DNA from: Sulfuritalea sp.
GTDB lineage: Bacteria; Pseudomonadota; Gammaproteobacteria; Burkholderiales; Rhodocyclaceae
Direction: 5' to 3'
NCBI GenBank assembly: GCA_023700805.1
Contig: JAMPYF010000034.1
Location: 1-46,819, forward strand
Length of the DNA stretch: 46,819 nt
Positions 14,768 to 23,152 of this stretch are shown one piece after another. A model generated the notes under the pieces. The model was given only the letters and a program-made list of their open reading frames with translations. It had not been told where the DNA came from and ran no database searches. The translations under genes and the position numbers were made by a program. Numbering within the stretch: the first letter of the stretch is position 1; each line of letters starts with the position of its first letter.

Positions 14768-16257
14768 ACGCTTCCACCCTCGTCCAGAAACTCTGGAACT
14801 ACTGCAACGTGTTGCGTGACGATGGCATGTCGTATGGCGATTACGTCGAGCAGCTGACTTACCTGCTATTCCTCAAGATGGCCGACGAACGTTCGCGTCC
14901 GCCCTACAGCCAGCCCAGCCTGGTGCCGGCGGAGCATGCCTGGCCGACGCTGCTGGCGAAAAGCGGCGACGAATTGTTCGACCACTACCGCCACATTCTC
15001 GAAGCCCTGGGCCGACAGAAGGGCACGCTGGGCCTGATCTTCGCCAAGGCGCAGAACAAGTTCCAGGACCCGGCCAAGCTGACGCGGGTGATCGTCGACC
15101 TGATCGATGCGGAGAACTGGTCGTCGCTGAACGTCGATGTGAAGGGCGATGCCTACGAAGGCCTGCTGGAAAAGAATGCGCAGGACACCAAGAGCGGGGC
15201 GGGGCAGTACTTCACGCCGCGGGCGCTGATCCAGGCCATGGTGACCTGCATCGCGCCGAAGCCGGGCGAGCGCATTTGCGACCCGGCCTGCGGCACGGGC
15301 GGCTTCCTGTTCACGGCGCACAACTACATCACCAATCCTCAGCACAACCGGCACCTGACCAGTGAGGAAAAGCGCCACCTCAAGGAGGCGGCTTTCACCG
15401 GCTGGGAACTGGTGCAGGCGACGGCGCGGGTCTGCGCGATGAATTTGATGCTGCACGGCATCGGCTCGGAAACCAGCGTGCCGGTGCGGGTGGCCGATGC
15501 ACTGGCGGCCGACCCCGGCGAGCGCTTCGAGGTGGTGCTGGCGAATCCGCCCTTCGGCAAGAAGAGCAGCACCGTAATCGTCGGCGAGGATGGCCGCACC
15601 ACGACCGAGAAGGACATCATCGAGCGCGACGATTTCTGGGCCACGACCTCGAACAAGCAACTCAACTTCGTGCAGCACATCAAGACCCTGCTCGGCATCC
15701 ACGGCCGCGCTGCGGTGGTGGTGCCGGACAACGTGCTGTTCGAGGGTGGCGCCGGCGAGACGATACGCAGGAAGCTCTTGCACGAGTGCGAGGTGCATAC
15801 GCTGCTGCGCCTGCCGACGGGGCTGTTTTACGCGCAGGGGGTCAAGGCCAACGTGATTTTCTTCGACAAGAAGCCGGCCTCGGAAACACCCTGGACGAAG
15901 AAGCTGTGGATCTACGACCTGCGCACCAATCAGCATTTCACGCTGAAGACCAACCCGATGCGCGTCGTCGATTTGATGGAGTTCGTCGAGCTTTACAACC
16001 CGGCCATGCGCAATGAAAGAACGCCGACCTGGTCGCCGGAGAATCCCGAAGGCCGCTGGCGCGCCTACGACTACGAGGAACTGGCAGCGCGCGACAAGGC
16101 GAGCCTGGACATCTTCTGGCTGCGCGACGATGCGCTGGCCGATTCGGACAATCTGCCTGCGCCGGAGATCATTGCGCAGGAAATCGTCGATGACCTCGAA
16201 GCGGCGCTGGAGCAGTTCCGCGAAGTGCTGGCCGACCTGCGACCCGAGGCCTTGTGA
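14764..16257 (+). CDS. hsdM: Type I restriction enzyme, M (adenine methyltransferase) subunit
   Basis: HsdM transfers a methyl group from S-adenosylmethionine to N6 of adenine in the sequence defined by HsdS, and protects self DNA. The 497-residue protein has an N-terminal helical domain (YCNVLRDDGMSYGDYVEQL), the SAM-binding motif DPACGTGGF (from D173) and the catalytic NPPF (from N261), with QYFTPRALIQAM between the two domains. Length and motifs are complete. It is placed about 5.8 kb after hsdS, behind the nucleotidyltransferase and HEPN genes and with a 4-bp ATGA overlap, so it is probably expressed from the operator-controlled promoter at 13711. Its TGA stop overlaps the right-hand copy of the dispersed repeat. 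Confidence 0.94.
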   Translation: MNASTLVQKLWNYCNVLRDDGMSYGDYVEQLTYLLFLKMADERSRPPYSQPSLVPAEHAWPTLLAKSGDELFDHYRHILEALGRQKGTLGLIFAKAQNKFQDPAKLTRVIVDLIDAENWSSLNVDVKGDAYEGLLEKNAQDTKSGAGQYFTPRALIQAMVTCIAPKPGERICDPACGTGGFLFTAHNYITNPQHNRHLTSEEKRHLKEAAFTGWELVQATARVCAMNLMLHGIGSETSVPVRVADALAADPGERFEVVLANPPFGKKSSTVIVGEDGRTTTEKDIIERDDFWATTSNKQLNFVQHIKTLLGIHGRAAVVVPDNVLFEGGAGETIRRKLLHECEVHTLLRLPTGLFYAQGVKANVIFFDKKPASETPWTKKLWIYDLRTNQHFTLKTNPMRVVDLMEFVELYNPAMRNERTPTWSPENPEGRWRAYDYEELAARDKASLDIFWLRDDALADSDNLPAPEIIAQEIVDDLEAALEQFREVLADLRPEAL

Positions 16258-16282
16258 GAGTTGGCGTTGGCGGCACGGCGGC
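16256..16282 (+). repeat. Dispersed GTTGGCG repeat, copy 6 (right flank of defence island)
   Basis: GAGAGTTGGCGTTGGCG followed by GCACGGCGGC. Positions 16259-16282 are identical to 4720-4743. The first bases overlap the hsdM stop codon. A partial dyad (CTGGC-TTTCGAG-GCCAG) follows, similar in placement to the one after the left copy. Confidence 0.85.
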
Positions 16283-16445
16283 TACCTGGCTTTCGAGGCC
16301 AGCTTGACGGTTTCGCCGGCCACCATGAAGGCACCGCGCCCTGGACAGGAGATATGCGCGCTTGGCCATGCTCGGAGTTTGGCGGCATCGCCCGGCGCTT
16401 GCGCTAGTATCGAGCTCCCCATTCCATAAGCCGAGACTCCCGACC

Positions 16446-17537
16446 ATGACCGACTTGTTCAGCCCGCTCCAGCTTGGCGCGAGGACCGTGCCGAACCGCA
16501 TTTTCATGGCGCCGCTGACGCGCTGCCGGGCCGGCGCCGACCATCTGCCGAACGCCCTGATGGCCGAATACTATGCGCAGCGCGCGAGTGCCGGACTGAT
16601 CATCGCCGAAGCCACCATGGCCATGGCGGGCAATTCGGCCTTCTGGCACGAGCCGGGCATCTATTCCGCCGCCCAGGTCGCCGGCTGGAAGCTGAGCACC
16701 GATGCCGTGCATGCCGCCGGAGGCCGCATCTTTCTGCAGCTCTGGCACGGCGGACGCGCCTGTCATCCGCTGCTCAACGGCGGCGCGCAACCCGTGGCGC
16801 CCAGCGCGATCGCGATCACCGGCGACGAGGTGCACACCCCGCAGGGCAAGCAGCCCTATGTCCTGCCGCGCGAACTGCGCGACGATGAACTGCCGGCCAT
16901 CGTCGCCGGTTTCAGGACGGCGGCCGAGAACGCCCGGGCCGCCGGCTTCGACGGGGTCGAGGTGCATGGCGCCAACGGCTACCTGCTCGACGAATTCCTG
17001 CGCGACGGCGCCAACCGGCGCGGCGGCCCTTACGGCGGCTCGCGCGAGAACCGGGCGCGGCTGATGTTCGAGGTGATCGAGGCCGTCAGCGAGGTCTGGG
17101 GCAGCGATCGGGTCGGCCTGCGCATTTCGCCGCTCAACAGCTACAACAGCATGATCGACAGCGACCCGGTCGGGCTCGCGACCTGGCTGGCGGGCCGGCT
17201 CAACGACTGCAAGCTGGCCTACCTGCACGCCATGCGCGGCGATTTCTTCGGCCGACAAAGCGGCGACGTGATGACGCCGATCCGCGCGAACTACCGCGGT
17301 GTGCTGGTCGCCAACATGGGCTACACGGCCGCCGAGGCAAACCAGGCGATCGCCGCGGGCAAGGTCGATGCGGTGGCCTTCGGCAGCGGCTTCCTCGCCA
17401 ATCCCGACCTGCCGGCGCGGATCCGGGCCGGCGCGGCGCTGAACAAGCCGATTGCGGCGAGCTTCTACAGCCCGGGGCCGGCCGGCTACACGGACTATCC
17501 GGCCCTGGGCGCGGCGGAACCATGCCATGAACATTGA
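16446..17537 (+). CDS. Old yellow enzyme family NADH:flavin oxidoreductase
   Basis: FMN-dependent TIM-barrel enzymes of this family reduce activated C=C bonds, nitroesters or N-ethylmaleimide using NAD(P)H. The 363-residue protein starts [19 protein letters not shown] and has the family blocks [36 protein letters not shown] and [10 protein letters not shown]. The His/Asn substrate-binding pair is read in HGANGYL. It is closest in style to the NemA group; the natural substrate is not evident. The ATG at 16446 was preferred to an upstream in-frame start at 16362 that adds a non-conserved leader. It overlaps yceH by 11 bp. Confidence 0.9.
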   Translation: MTDLFSPLQLGARTVPNRIFMAPLTRCRAGADHLPNALMAEYYAQRASAGLIIAEATMAMAGNSAFWHEPGIYSAAQVAGWKLSTDAVHAAGGRIFLQLWHGGRACHPLLNGGAQPVAPSAIAITGDEVHTPQGKQPYVLPRELRDDELPAIVAGFRTAAENARAAGFDGVEVHGANGYLLDEFLRDGANRRGGPYGGSRENRARLMFEVIEAVSEVWGSDRVGLRISPLNSYNSMIDSDPVGLATWLAGRLNDCKLAYLHAMRGDFFGRQSGDVMTPIRANYRGVLVANMGYTAAEANQAIAAGKVDAVAFGSGFLANPDLPARIRAGAALNKPIAASFYSPGPAGYTDYPALGAAEPCHEH

Positions 17538-18186
17538 ACTGACGCTGCACGAAACCCGCGTCATTGGCTGCCTGATCGAAAAGGAGATCACCACGCCCGA
17601 GCAGTATCCGCTGTCGCTCAACGCGCTGACCAATGCCTGCAACCAGCGCAGCAACCGCGACCCGGTGCTCGACCTCGACGAGACCGAGGTGCAGCAGGTG
17701 GTCGACGGCCTGATCAGGAAGTTCTTCGTCAATGAGCAGGGCGGCTTCGGCAGCCGGGTGCCGAAATTCCAGCACCGCTTCTGCAATACCAATTACGGCA
17801 CGCTGAAATTCACGCCGCAGGAACTCGGCATCGTCTGCGAGCTGTTCCTGCGCGGCCCGCAGACGCCGGGCGAACTGCGCAGCCACACGGCCCGGCTGTG
17901 CCGCTTCGGCGACGTGACGGAAGTCGAAGCGGTGCTCGACCAGCTCGCGCAACGCGAGGACGGCCCCTACGTGCAGCGCCTGGCGCGCGAACCGGGCAAG
18001 CGCGAATCGCGCTACGCCCACTTGTTCAGCGGCGAACTGCCTGAAGACCTGGCGGGCGCCGGGGAGACCACGGCGCCCGGGTCGGCGGGAAGTGGCCGCC
18101 TCGGCCAGCTGGAACAGCGCGTCGCCGCGCTCGAAGCCGAAGTGGCGGCCTTGCGGCAACTGGTCGAAGACCTGACCGCGCCCTGA
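17527..18186 (+). CDS. yceH: YceH family protein (DUF480)
   Basis: This 219-residue protein of the DUF480 family has two winged-helix-like domains and no proven function. The start [20 protein letters not shown] with [25 protein letters not shown] is diagnostic. The C terminus is a short coiled coil ([21 protein letters not shown]). It overlaps the end of the oxidoreductase gene and faces arfB across a 21-bp gap, so the two transcripts converge. Confidence 0.92.
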   Translation: MNIELTLHETRVIGCLIEKEITTPEQYPLSLNALTNACNQRSNRDPVLDLDETEVQQVVDGLIRKFFVNEQGGFGSRVPKFQHRFCNTNYGTLKFTPQELGIVCELFLRGPQTPGELRSHTARLCRFGDVTEVEAVLDQLAQREDGPYVQRLAREPGKRESRYAHLFSGELPEDLAGAGETTAPGSAGSGRLGQLEQRVAALEAEVAALRQLVEDLTAP

Positions 18187-18207
18187 ACCGGCGCCCGCCG
18201 ACGGCGA

Positions 18208-18624
18208 TCAGTTGTCGCCGACGCGGCCGCGCAGGGCCTTCTGCTTGCCGCGCAGGACCTTGCTGTCGACGCGGCGCTGCTGCGAACTGCGGGTCGGCTT
18301 GGTGGCGCGGCGCGGCGGCGGCACGAAGGCGGCGGCGGCGATCAGTTCGCGCAGGCGCGCCATGGCGGCGAAGCTGTTGCGCTCCAGGCTGCGGTACTGC
18401 TGCGCCTTGATTACCACGACGCCGTCGGCGCTGATGCGCTGATCCTTGAACTGCAGCAGGCGGGCCTTGATTTCATCGGGCAGCGAGGAGGCGCGGATGT
18501 CGAAGCGCAGATGCACCGCGTTGGACACCTTGTTGACGTTCTGCCCGCCCGCGCCCTGGGCGCGGATCGCGGTGATCTCGACCTCGTCCTCGCGCAGCGT
18601 GAATGCGGTTGCGGCGGGTTTCAT
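18208..18624 (-). CDS. arfB: Alternative ribosome-rescue factor ArfB (peptidyl-tRNA hydrolase)
   Basis: ArfB frees ribosomes stalled on mRNAs without stop codons by hydrolysing peptidyl-tRNA with a release-factor GGQ motif. The 138-residue protein has QGAGGQNVNKVSNAVHLRFD near the N terminus and a basic, disordered C-terminal tail (RRATKPTRSSQQRRVDSKVL) that enters the mRNA channel, so it is complete. The start at 18624 (MKPAATAFTLREDEVE) was chosen because upstream sequence is not conserved and would run through a dispersed repeat. It is downstream of the RIO kinase and dbpA on the same strand and probably shares their transcript. Confidence 0.92.
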   Translation of the reverse strand: MKPAATAFTLREDEVEITAIRAQGAGGQNVNKVSNAVHLRFDIRASSLPDEIKARLLQFKDQRISADGVVVIKAQQYRSLERNSFAAMARLRELIAAAAFVPPPRRATKPTRSSQQRRVDSKVLRGKQKALRGRVGDN

Positions 18625-18635
18625 GACGGGACGGC

Positions 18636-18660
18636 GAGAGTTGGCGCTGGCGCTACGGCG
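18636..18660 (+). repeat. Dispersed GTTGGCG repeat, copy 7 (between arfB and RIO kinase)
   Basis: GAGAGTTGGCGCTGGCG followed by CTACGGCG. It fills most of the 37-bp gap between the stop codon of the kinase gene and the arfB start codon. Confidence 0.75.
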
Positions 18661-18661
18661 C

Positions 18662-19507
18662 TCAGGCGGCCTGCTGGTACAGGCGCCGGCGCTCTTCCGC
18701 CTGCAGCGCCAGCTTGACCTCTTCGAGCACCGCGTCGACATCGGCGATGCGCTGCTCGACCTCGATGCGGCCCGTCAGTTCGCTGTCCAGCGTCAGGCTG
18801 CCGGCTTCGTAGAGGCGCCAGATTTCCTTGCCGTATTGGCTGTCGAGCAACTCGGGCGCAAAGCGGCCGAAGTAGCCGGCGAGGTTGGCCACGTCGCGCT
18901 CCAGCATGGCGCCGGCATTGCTGTTGCCCGCGGCGTCGACGGCTTGCGGCAGGTCGATGATGACCGGGCCGTCGGCTCCGACCAGGATGTTGTATTCGGA
19001 GAGGTCGCCGTGGATGATTCCGGCGCAGAGCATGCGCACCACCTGGCCGAGCAGCCCGGCGTGGAATTCCAGCGCCTGCTCGACGGACAGTTCGATGTCA
19101 TTGAGCCGCGGCGCCGGATGGCCGTCGGCATCGGTCACCAGATCCATCAGCAGCACGCCCTCGTGGCAGAGGTAGGGCTGCGGGACCTTGACCCCGGCGG
19201 CGGCGAGGCGGTACAGCGCATCGACCTCGGCGCTTTGCCAGGCCTCTTCCTGCATCTGGCGCCCGTAGCGCGAGCCCTTCGCCATGGCCCGCGCCTGGCG
19301 GCTGTTCTTGGTCTTGCGGCCTTCCTGGTAGGACACGCTCTTGCGAAAACTGCGCTGCTCGGCATCCTTGTACACCTTGGCGCAGCGGATTTCCTCGCCG
19401 CAGCGCACGATATAGACGGTCGCCTCCTTGCCGCTCATCAGCTGGCGCAGGACCTCATCGACCAGGCCTTCGCTGACCAGCGGCTGGAGTCTTTTCGGGG
19501 TCTTCAT
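18662..19507 (-). CDS. RIO-type serine/threonine kinase
   Basis: The 281-residue protein has the RIO kinase blocks: SGKEATVYIVRC (nucleotide loop), CAKVYKD (ATP-binding Lys), GIIHGDLSEYNILV (catalytic Asp and Asn) and VIIDLPQAVD (metal-binding Asp). The active site looks complete. RIO kinases act in ribosome maturation in archaea and eukaryotes; bacterial members are mostly uncharacterised. It lies between dbpA, a helicase for 23S rRNA, and arfB, a ribosome-rescue factor, which supports a ribosome-linked role (inference). The start at 19507 (MKTPKRLQPLVSEG) follows dbpA by 10 bp. Confidence 0.9.
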   Translation of the reverse strand: MKTPKRLQPLVSEGLVDEVLRQLMSGKEATVYIVRCGEEIRCAKVYKDAEQRSFRKSVSYQEGRKTKNSRQARAMAKGSRYGRQMQEEAWQSAEVDALYRLAAAGVKVPQPYLCHEGVLLMDLVTDADGHPAPRLNDIELSVEQALEFHAGLLGQVVRMLCAGIIHGDLSEYNILVGADGPVIIDLPQAVDAAGNSNAGAMLERDVANLAGYFGRFAPELLDSQYGKEIWRLYEAGSLTLDSELTGRIEVEQRIADVDAVLEEVKLALQAEERRRLYQQAA

Positions 19508-19517
19508 GGCGGCGCGC

Positions 19518-20978
19518 TCAGTCCGCCCGATCCTGCAGCAAATGCACCTTGACCCGCTTGCCCTTGAGCGTGCCGGCCGACAGCTTGCGCACCGCCTCGC
19601 GCGCGACGCCGCGCGCGACGGCGACATAGGTGCTGGTATCGGTGACGTTGATCTTGCCGATCTGCTCCTTGCTGAAACCGGCTTCCCCGGTCAGGGCGCC
19701 CAGCACGTCGCCGGGACGGATCTTTTCCTTGCGCCCGCCGAGGATCTGCAGGGTCGCCATCGGCGGCTGCAGCGGCTTGCCGGGCGCGGGCTGCAGTTCG
19801 CTCAGGGTATGCCATTCGATTTCATGGCCGAGCGCCTTTTCGATGTTGTCCACGCGCGCCATCTGGTTGCCGCTGACCAGGCTGAAGGCCCAGCCCGCCT
19901 GGTCCACGCGCCCGGTGCGGCCGATGCGATGGACATGCACCTCGCTGTCGGGCGTGACATCGACATTGATCACGGCTTCCAGCTGGTCGATGTCGAGGCC
20001 GCGCGCGGCGACGTCGGTGGCCACCAGCACCGAGCAGCTGCGGTTGGCAAACTGGATCAGCACCTGGTCGCGCTCGCGCTGTTCCAGCTCGCCGTGCAGG
20101 GCCAGGGCGACGAAACCCTCGGCGCGCAGGACCTGCAGCAGCTCGCGGCACTGCTGGCGGGTGTTGCAGAAGGCCAGGGTGCTGACCGGCCGGTAGTGCT
20201 TGAGCAGCAGGCCGACGGCGGCCAGCTTCTGCTCGGGCGCCACCTCGTAGAAGCGCTGGCGGATCTTGCCGGCCTCGTGCTGCTCGGTCAGCGTGATCTG
20301 CTGCGGCTGGCGCAGGAACTGGCGGCTCAGGCTGGCGATGCCTTCGGGATAGGTGGCGGAGAACAGCAGGGTCTGCCGCTCCCTGGGACAGGCCTTGGCC
20401 ACGGTGACGATGTCGTCGAAGAAGCCCATGTCGAGCATGCGGTCGGCCTCGTCCAGCACCAGCGTGTCGAGCGCCGACAAATCCAGGCTGCCGCGCTGCA
20501 GGTGATCCATGATGCGCCCCGGCGTGCCGACCACGACGTGGGCGCCGTGCTCCAGGCTGGAGATCTGCGGCCGCATGGTGCTGCCGCCGCACAGGGTCAG
20601 GACCTTGATGTTGTCCTCGCCGCGCGCCAGGCGGCGGATTTCCTGGGTTACCTGGTCGGCCAGCTCGCGCGTCGGGCACAGCACCAGCGCCTGCACCGCG
20701 AAGCGCCGCGGATTCAGCTTGGTCAGCAGGCAGAGGGCGAAGGCGGCCGTCTTGCCGCTGCCGGTCTTGGCCTGGGCGATCAGATCCTGGCCGGCCAGGG
20801 CCAGGGGCAGGGCGGCGGCCTGGATCGGCGTCATGTGCAGGTAGCCCAGCTGCTGCAGGTTGAGCAGCGTGGCCGGGGCCAGCGGCAACTGGTCGAAGCC
20901 CGGCTTCGGCGGCTGGGCTGCGCCTTCAGGCGCGGAGGTTGGGGAAAGGCTGGGGCTGGTTGGCAGGACTTGAGTCAT
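19518..20978 (-). CDS. dbpA: ATP-dependent RNA helicase DbpA
   Basis: DbpA is a DEAD-box helicase that acts on helix 92 of 23S rRNA during large-subunit assembly. The 486-residue protein has a Q-motif region, Walker A AKTGSGKT, DEAD in LVLDEADRMLDMGF, SATYP, and HRIGRTGR at the end of the second RecA domain. The C-terminal RNA-binding domain (GDVLGALTGEAGFSKEQIGK) that defines DbpA is intact. The first 25 residues are Pro/Ser-rich and variable. It is the first gene of a probable dbpA-RIO-arfB operon. A long open frame on the opposite strand mirrors its codon bias and is not a gene. Confidence 0.94.
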   Translation of the reverse strand: MTQVLPTSPSLSPTSAPEGAAQPPKPGFDQLPLAPATLLNLQQLGYLHMTPIQAAALPLALAGQDLIAQAKTGSGKTAAFALCLLTKLNPRRFAVQALVLCPTRELADQVTQEIRRLARGEDNIKVLTLCGGSTMRPQISSLEHGAHVVVGTPGRIMDHLQRGSLDLSALDTLVLDEADRMLDMGFFDDIVTVAKACPRERQTLLFSATYPEGIASLSRQFLRQPQQITLTEQHEAGKIRQRFYEVAPEQKLAAVGLLLKHYRPVSTLAFCNTRQQCRELLQVLRAEGFVALALHGELEQRERDQVLIQFANRSCSVLVATDVAARGLDIDQLEAVINVDVTPDSEVHVHRIGRTGRVDQAGWAFSLVSGNQMARVDNIEKALGHEIEWHTLSELQPAPGKPLQPPMATLQILGGRKEKIRPGDVLGALTGEAGFSKEQIGKINVTDTSTYVAVARGVAREAVRKLSAGTLKGKRVKVHLLQDRAD

Positions 20979-21049
20979 GCGCGATTATAAAGGATGCACC
21001 CGCGACATCCCGCATCGCCGCGTCCGTTCGGCGGCAGGCCTGGGCTAAC

Positions 21050-21478
21050 TCAAATCACGCTGCATTTGCCGATGGCCAGGGCCGGCGTGTTGTCGCCTTC
21101 GCGGGACGGGCCGCCCTTGTCGCCGTCGCTCCAGTAGCCGATCGGATAGACATACAGGAAGCGCAGTTTGCGACTGTTGAAACGAAGATCGAATACGCCG
21201 CTGCAAAACAGGTTGCCGGCTTCATTGAAGTCCTGCTCGCAGGTCGCGCCGGGCCGGCTGTCGCCGACTTCCTTGACTTCCCAGGCATAGGGCTTCTGTG
21301 TGGCCTTGGCCACCACGAGCTTTTTTTCGGAGCGGAACATCGCGCTGCCCCACTTCTTCTTGGCGCTGTCGAAGGAAAAGCCGGTGGTGAGATCGGCGAC
21401 GCAGAGATAGGACTCAGTTGCGCCGGCATTGAGCGAAATCAGCGCCCCGGTCAGGAACGACAGCAAATAGCGGGTCAT
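21050..21478 (-). CDS. Small secreted protein of unknown function
   Basis: I do not recognise the family. The 142-residue protein starts at 21478 with MTRYLLSFLTGALISLNAGA, a good Sec signal peptide, and has a strong GGAGGAG site just upstream; longer in-frame starts lack this. The mature part is mixed charged/aromatic with four cysteines (YLCVAD, ATCEQD, LFCSGV, GKCSVI), which could form two disulfides in the periplasm. It is a single gene between dbpA and a hemerythrin-like gene. Confidence 0.75.
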   Translation of the reverse strand: MTRYLLSFLTGALISLNAGATESYLCVADLTTGFSFDSAKKKWGSAMFRSEKKLVVAKATQKPYAWEVKEVGDSRPGATCEQDFNEAGNLFCSGVFDLRFNSRKLRFLYVYPIGYWSDGDKGGPSREGDNTPALAIGKCSVI

Positions 21479-21650
21479 TGCAATTCTCCTCCGGTGCGTT
21501 CTGCCCAAAAAGCCGAACCGATCAGTGCGGCTTGCCGAGTCTCGGTAAGCCATTATGGTGGCAGTCGATATCGCCGCGCAAGCGTCTGCCGCGAACGGCG
21601 AGGGCCCGTCGCCAGGCGGCCCGCAGCGGGAGAAGCCCGGGCGGGAATTC

Positions 21651-22136
21651 CTAGTGGTGGGCCTGGCCTTCGGCCACGATCGACGCGATGGCTTCGCACT
21701 CGGCCAGTTGCTCGCGTGGCTGGCGCAGCGTTATCTGCGCAGCCTCCGAAATGTGCGAGTTGAGCTGGCGATCGACCAGGATCAACTGCGCGAGCAGGCG
21801 CCCCCTGTCGAACTCCAGCGCGTGTCCGCGCAGCAGTTCAAGCTGCGCCAGCACCGCATCGTGCAAGTTGCGATGCGCGATATCGGGCGTGGCGGTAAGG
21901 GCCTGCATCAGCGCTTCCTCTTCCCTGAAGCTGGCCCGGGTACAGGCGATAAGCCGGTCGAGGGACTCGAGCAGACGTTCCGTGGATTGCTTCTCCAGGT
22001 ACATGCGCAACACCTCGACCTGGGCATCGACCAGCTCGTGGCGGATGATCGACGCCACGCCGGTGGAAGAACGCCCGGGCGCGAAGGTCCTGGAATTCAC
22101 TGAGGGCAGATCAACAACTCTATTGGACGTTGGCAC
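21651..22136 (-). CDS. Hemerythrin-like protein with an incomplete metal-ligand set
   Basis: Bacterial hemerythrins bind oxygen or sense redox state with a di-iron centre in a four-helix bundle. This 161-residue protein aligns by pattern: H33, then SFREEEALM (E73), HRNLH (H88, H92) and NSHIS (H128). Two of the seven usual ligands are missing. The His before Phe in the HFxxEE motif is Ser69, and the bridging Asp after the last His is Ala133. It may bind one iron, another metal or none. It starts at GTG 22136, with a GGGG-rich site seven bases upstream. The next gene on the strand, about 115 bp upstream, is a lytic transglycosylase. Confidence 0.75.
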   Translation of the reverse strand: MPTSNRVVDLPSVNSRTFAPGRSSTGVASIIRHELVDAQVEVLRMYLEKQSTERLLESLDRLIACTRASFREEEALMQALTATPDIAHRNLHDAVLAQLELLRGHALEFDRGRLLAQLILVDRQLNSHISEAAQITLRQPREQLAECEAIASIVAEGQAHH

Positions 22137-22250
22137 CTTCTATCCCCTTTTGAAACACAGACCTGAGCATTCAACGATATTTGGCATAGCCATGTCTTGA
22201 GCATGGTCAAATGCCCGCCAAGTTGCGCTCGGGACCATGCTCCGATCGCC

Positions 22251-22943
22251 TCAACTGCTTGCGGCCTCGCGGCGTCGCGCGGCCTGCTCAAGACGCAGTT
22301 TTTCGGCGATCACCTTGTTGGCATAGGACTGCTCGATGTCGTCGCTGGCGCCGGCGTAGTGCTGCAAGCCCTCCATCAGGCCGCCTTGCCGGCGTATCGA
22401 TTCCTGCAGAATGTGGGCACCCATCTTGACGTTGCTCACCGGGTCGAGGAAGGCGCTTCCCGCGGAAGTCTTGGGCACCTTGTCCTGATGGTAACGGGGA
22501 ATGATCTGCATCAGTCCCTGCGCCCCCATGTTGCTCTGGGCGAAGGGATTGAAGCCGGATTCGATCGCAATCACGGCGACGATCAGCAGGGGATCGATGC
22601 CGCGTTCGCTGGCGGCGGCCTGGGCTGCCTCGAAAACCGGCAGCAGCGGCTCGGGAGCGACGCGGTAGCGCTGTGCAACGAAGCCGAGAACTGCGTCCAT
22701 GGTGGGCGTCAGCGGCCGGTTTGCCGTTACCGCGGACCCAGCCGGCCGCGACATTTCAGTCGATACCGAGACGTCGGGCAAGGTCCCGGCGATCGATTGG
22801 CCAAACCCAGGGTTGTTGGCCAGGCCGCCGATCAGGACAAAACCGAGTACGGCAGCGGCTACCGCCAGATCGATATGCAGGTAGTTAAGGACCGCGCTGG
22901 TGCCGCGGACGATCAAATATCGGTGGACGATGCTTGCTGACAA
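22251..22943 (-). CDS. SLT-family lytic transglycosylase with N-terminal membrane anchor
   Basis: The enzyme is expected to cleave peptidoglycan in the periplasm. The 230-residue reading has a hydrophobic N-terminal helix (IDLAVAAAVLGFVLIGGLA). The SLT domain carries the catalytic Glu in AVIAIESGFNP, then SNMGAQGLMQIIP, NVKMGAHIL and GLQHYAGAS. The start is taken as TTG 22943 because AAGGAG stands five bases before it; upstream in-frame starts (to 23090) add a non-conserved leader without a signal. It lacks LysM or other wall-binding domains. Its neighbours do not reveal a specific process. Confidence 0.85.
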   Translation of the reverse strand: MSASIVHRYLIVRGTSAVLNYLHIDLAVAAAVLGFVLIGGLANNPGFGQSIAGTLPDVSVSTEMSRPAGSAVTANRPLTPTMDAVLGFVAQRYRVAPEPLLPVFEAAQAAASERGIDPLLIVAVIAIESGFNPFAQSNMGAQGLMQIIPRYHQDKVPKTSAGSAFLDPVSNVKMGAHILQESIRRQGGLMEGLQHYAGASDDIEQSYANKVIAEKLRLEQAARRREAASS

Positions 22944-23152
22944 GATTTCTCCTTTGCTGTTGCAGCTGCACACCCAGTGAATCCCTATGGCGGGCGACTG
23001 GGCTGTTGCAGCGGCTCTTGAGCCCCACGGCGGCGTCCTGCGGTTCCCGATTTGGAAGGGCAGGAGCTGATTGCCGGGCGGAAGAAACACCGGACGCTCT
23101 GCGCCGGCTTGAGGCCGGCCCGTCAGGGCCGGAAAGAATGTTGGAGGACTTC

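Noticed and set aside
16284..16360. A short minus-strand peptide-like stretch (AFMVAGETVKLASKAR before a stop)
   Set aside because: It looked like the tail of a gene, but no start or upstream conserved part could be found on that frame. It was too short to call even as a pseudogene.
19428..20990. A 520-residue open frame antisense to dbpA and the RIO kinase end
   Set aside because: It mirrors the GC-rich third positions of dbpA, has a composition rich in Gln/Ala/Gly without domain signals, and overlaps a certain gene completely.
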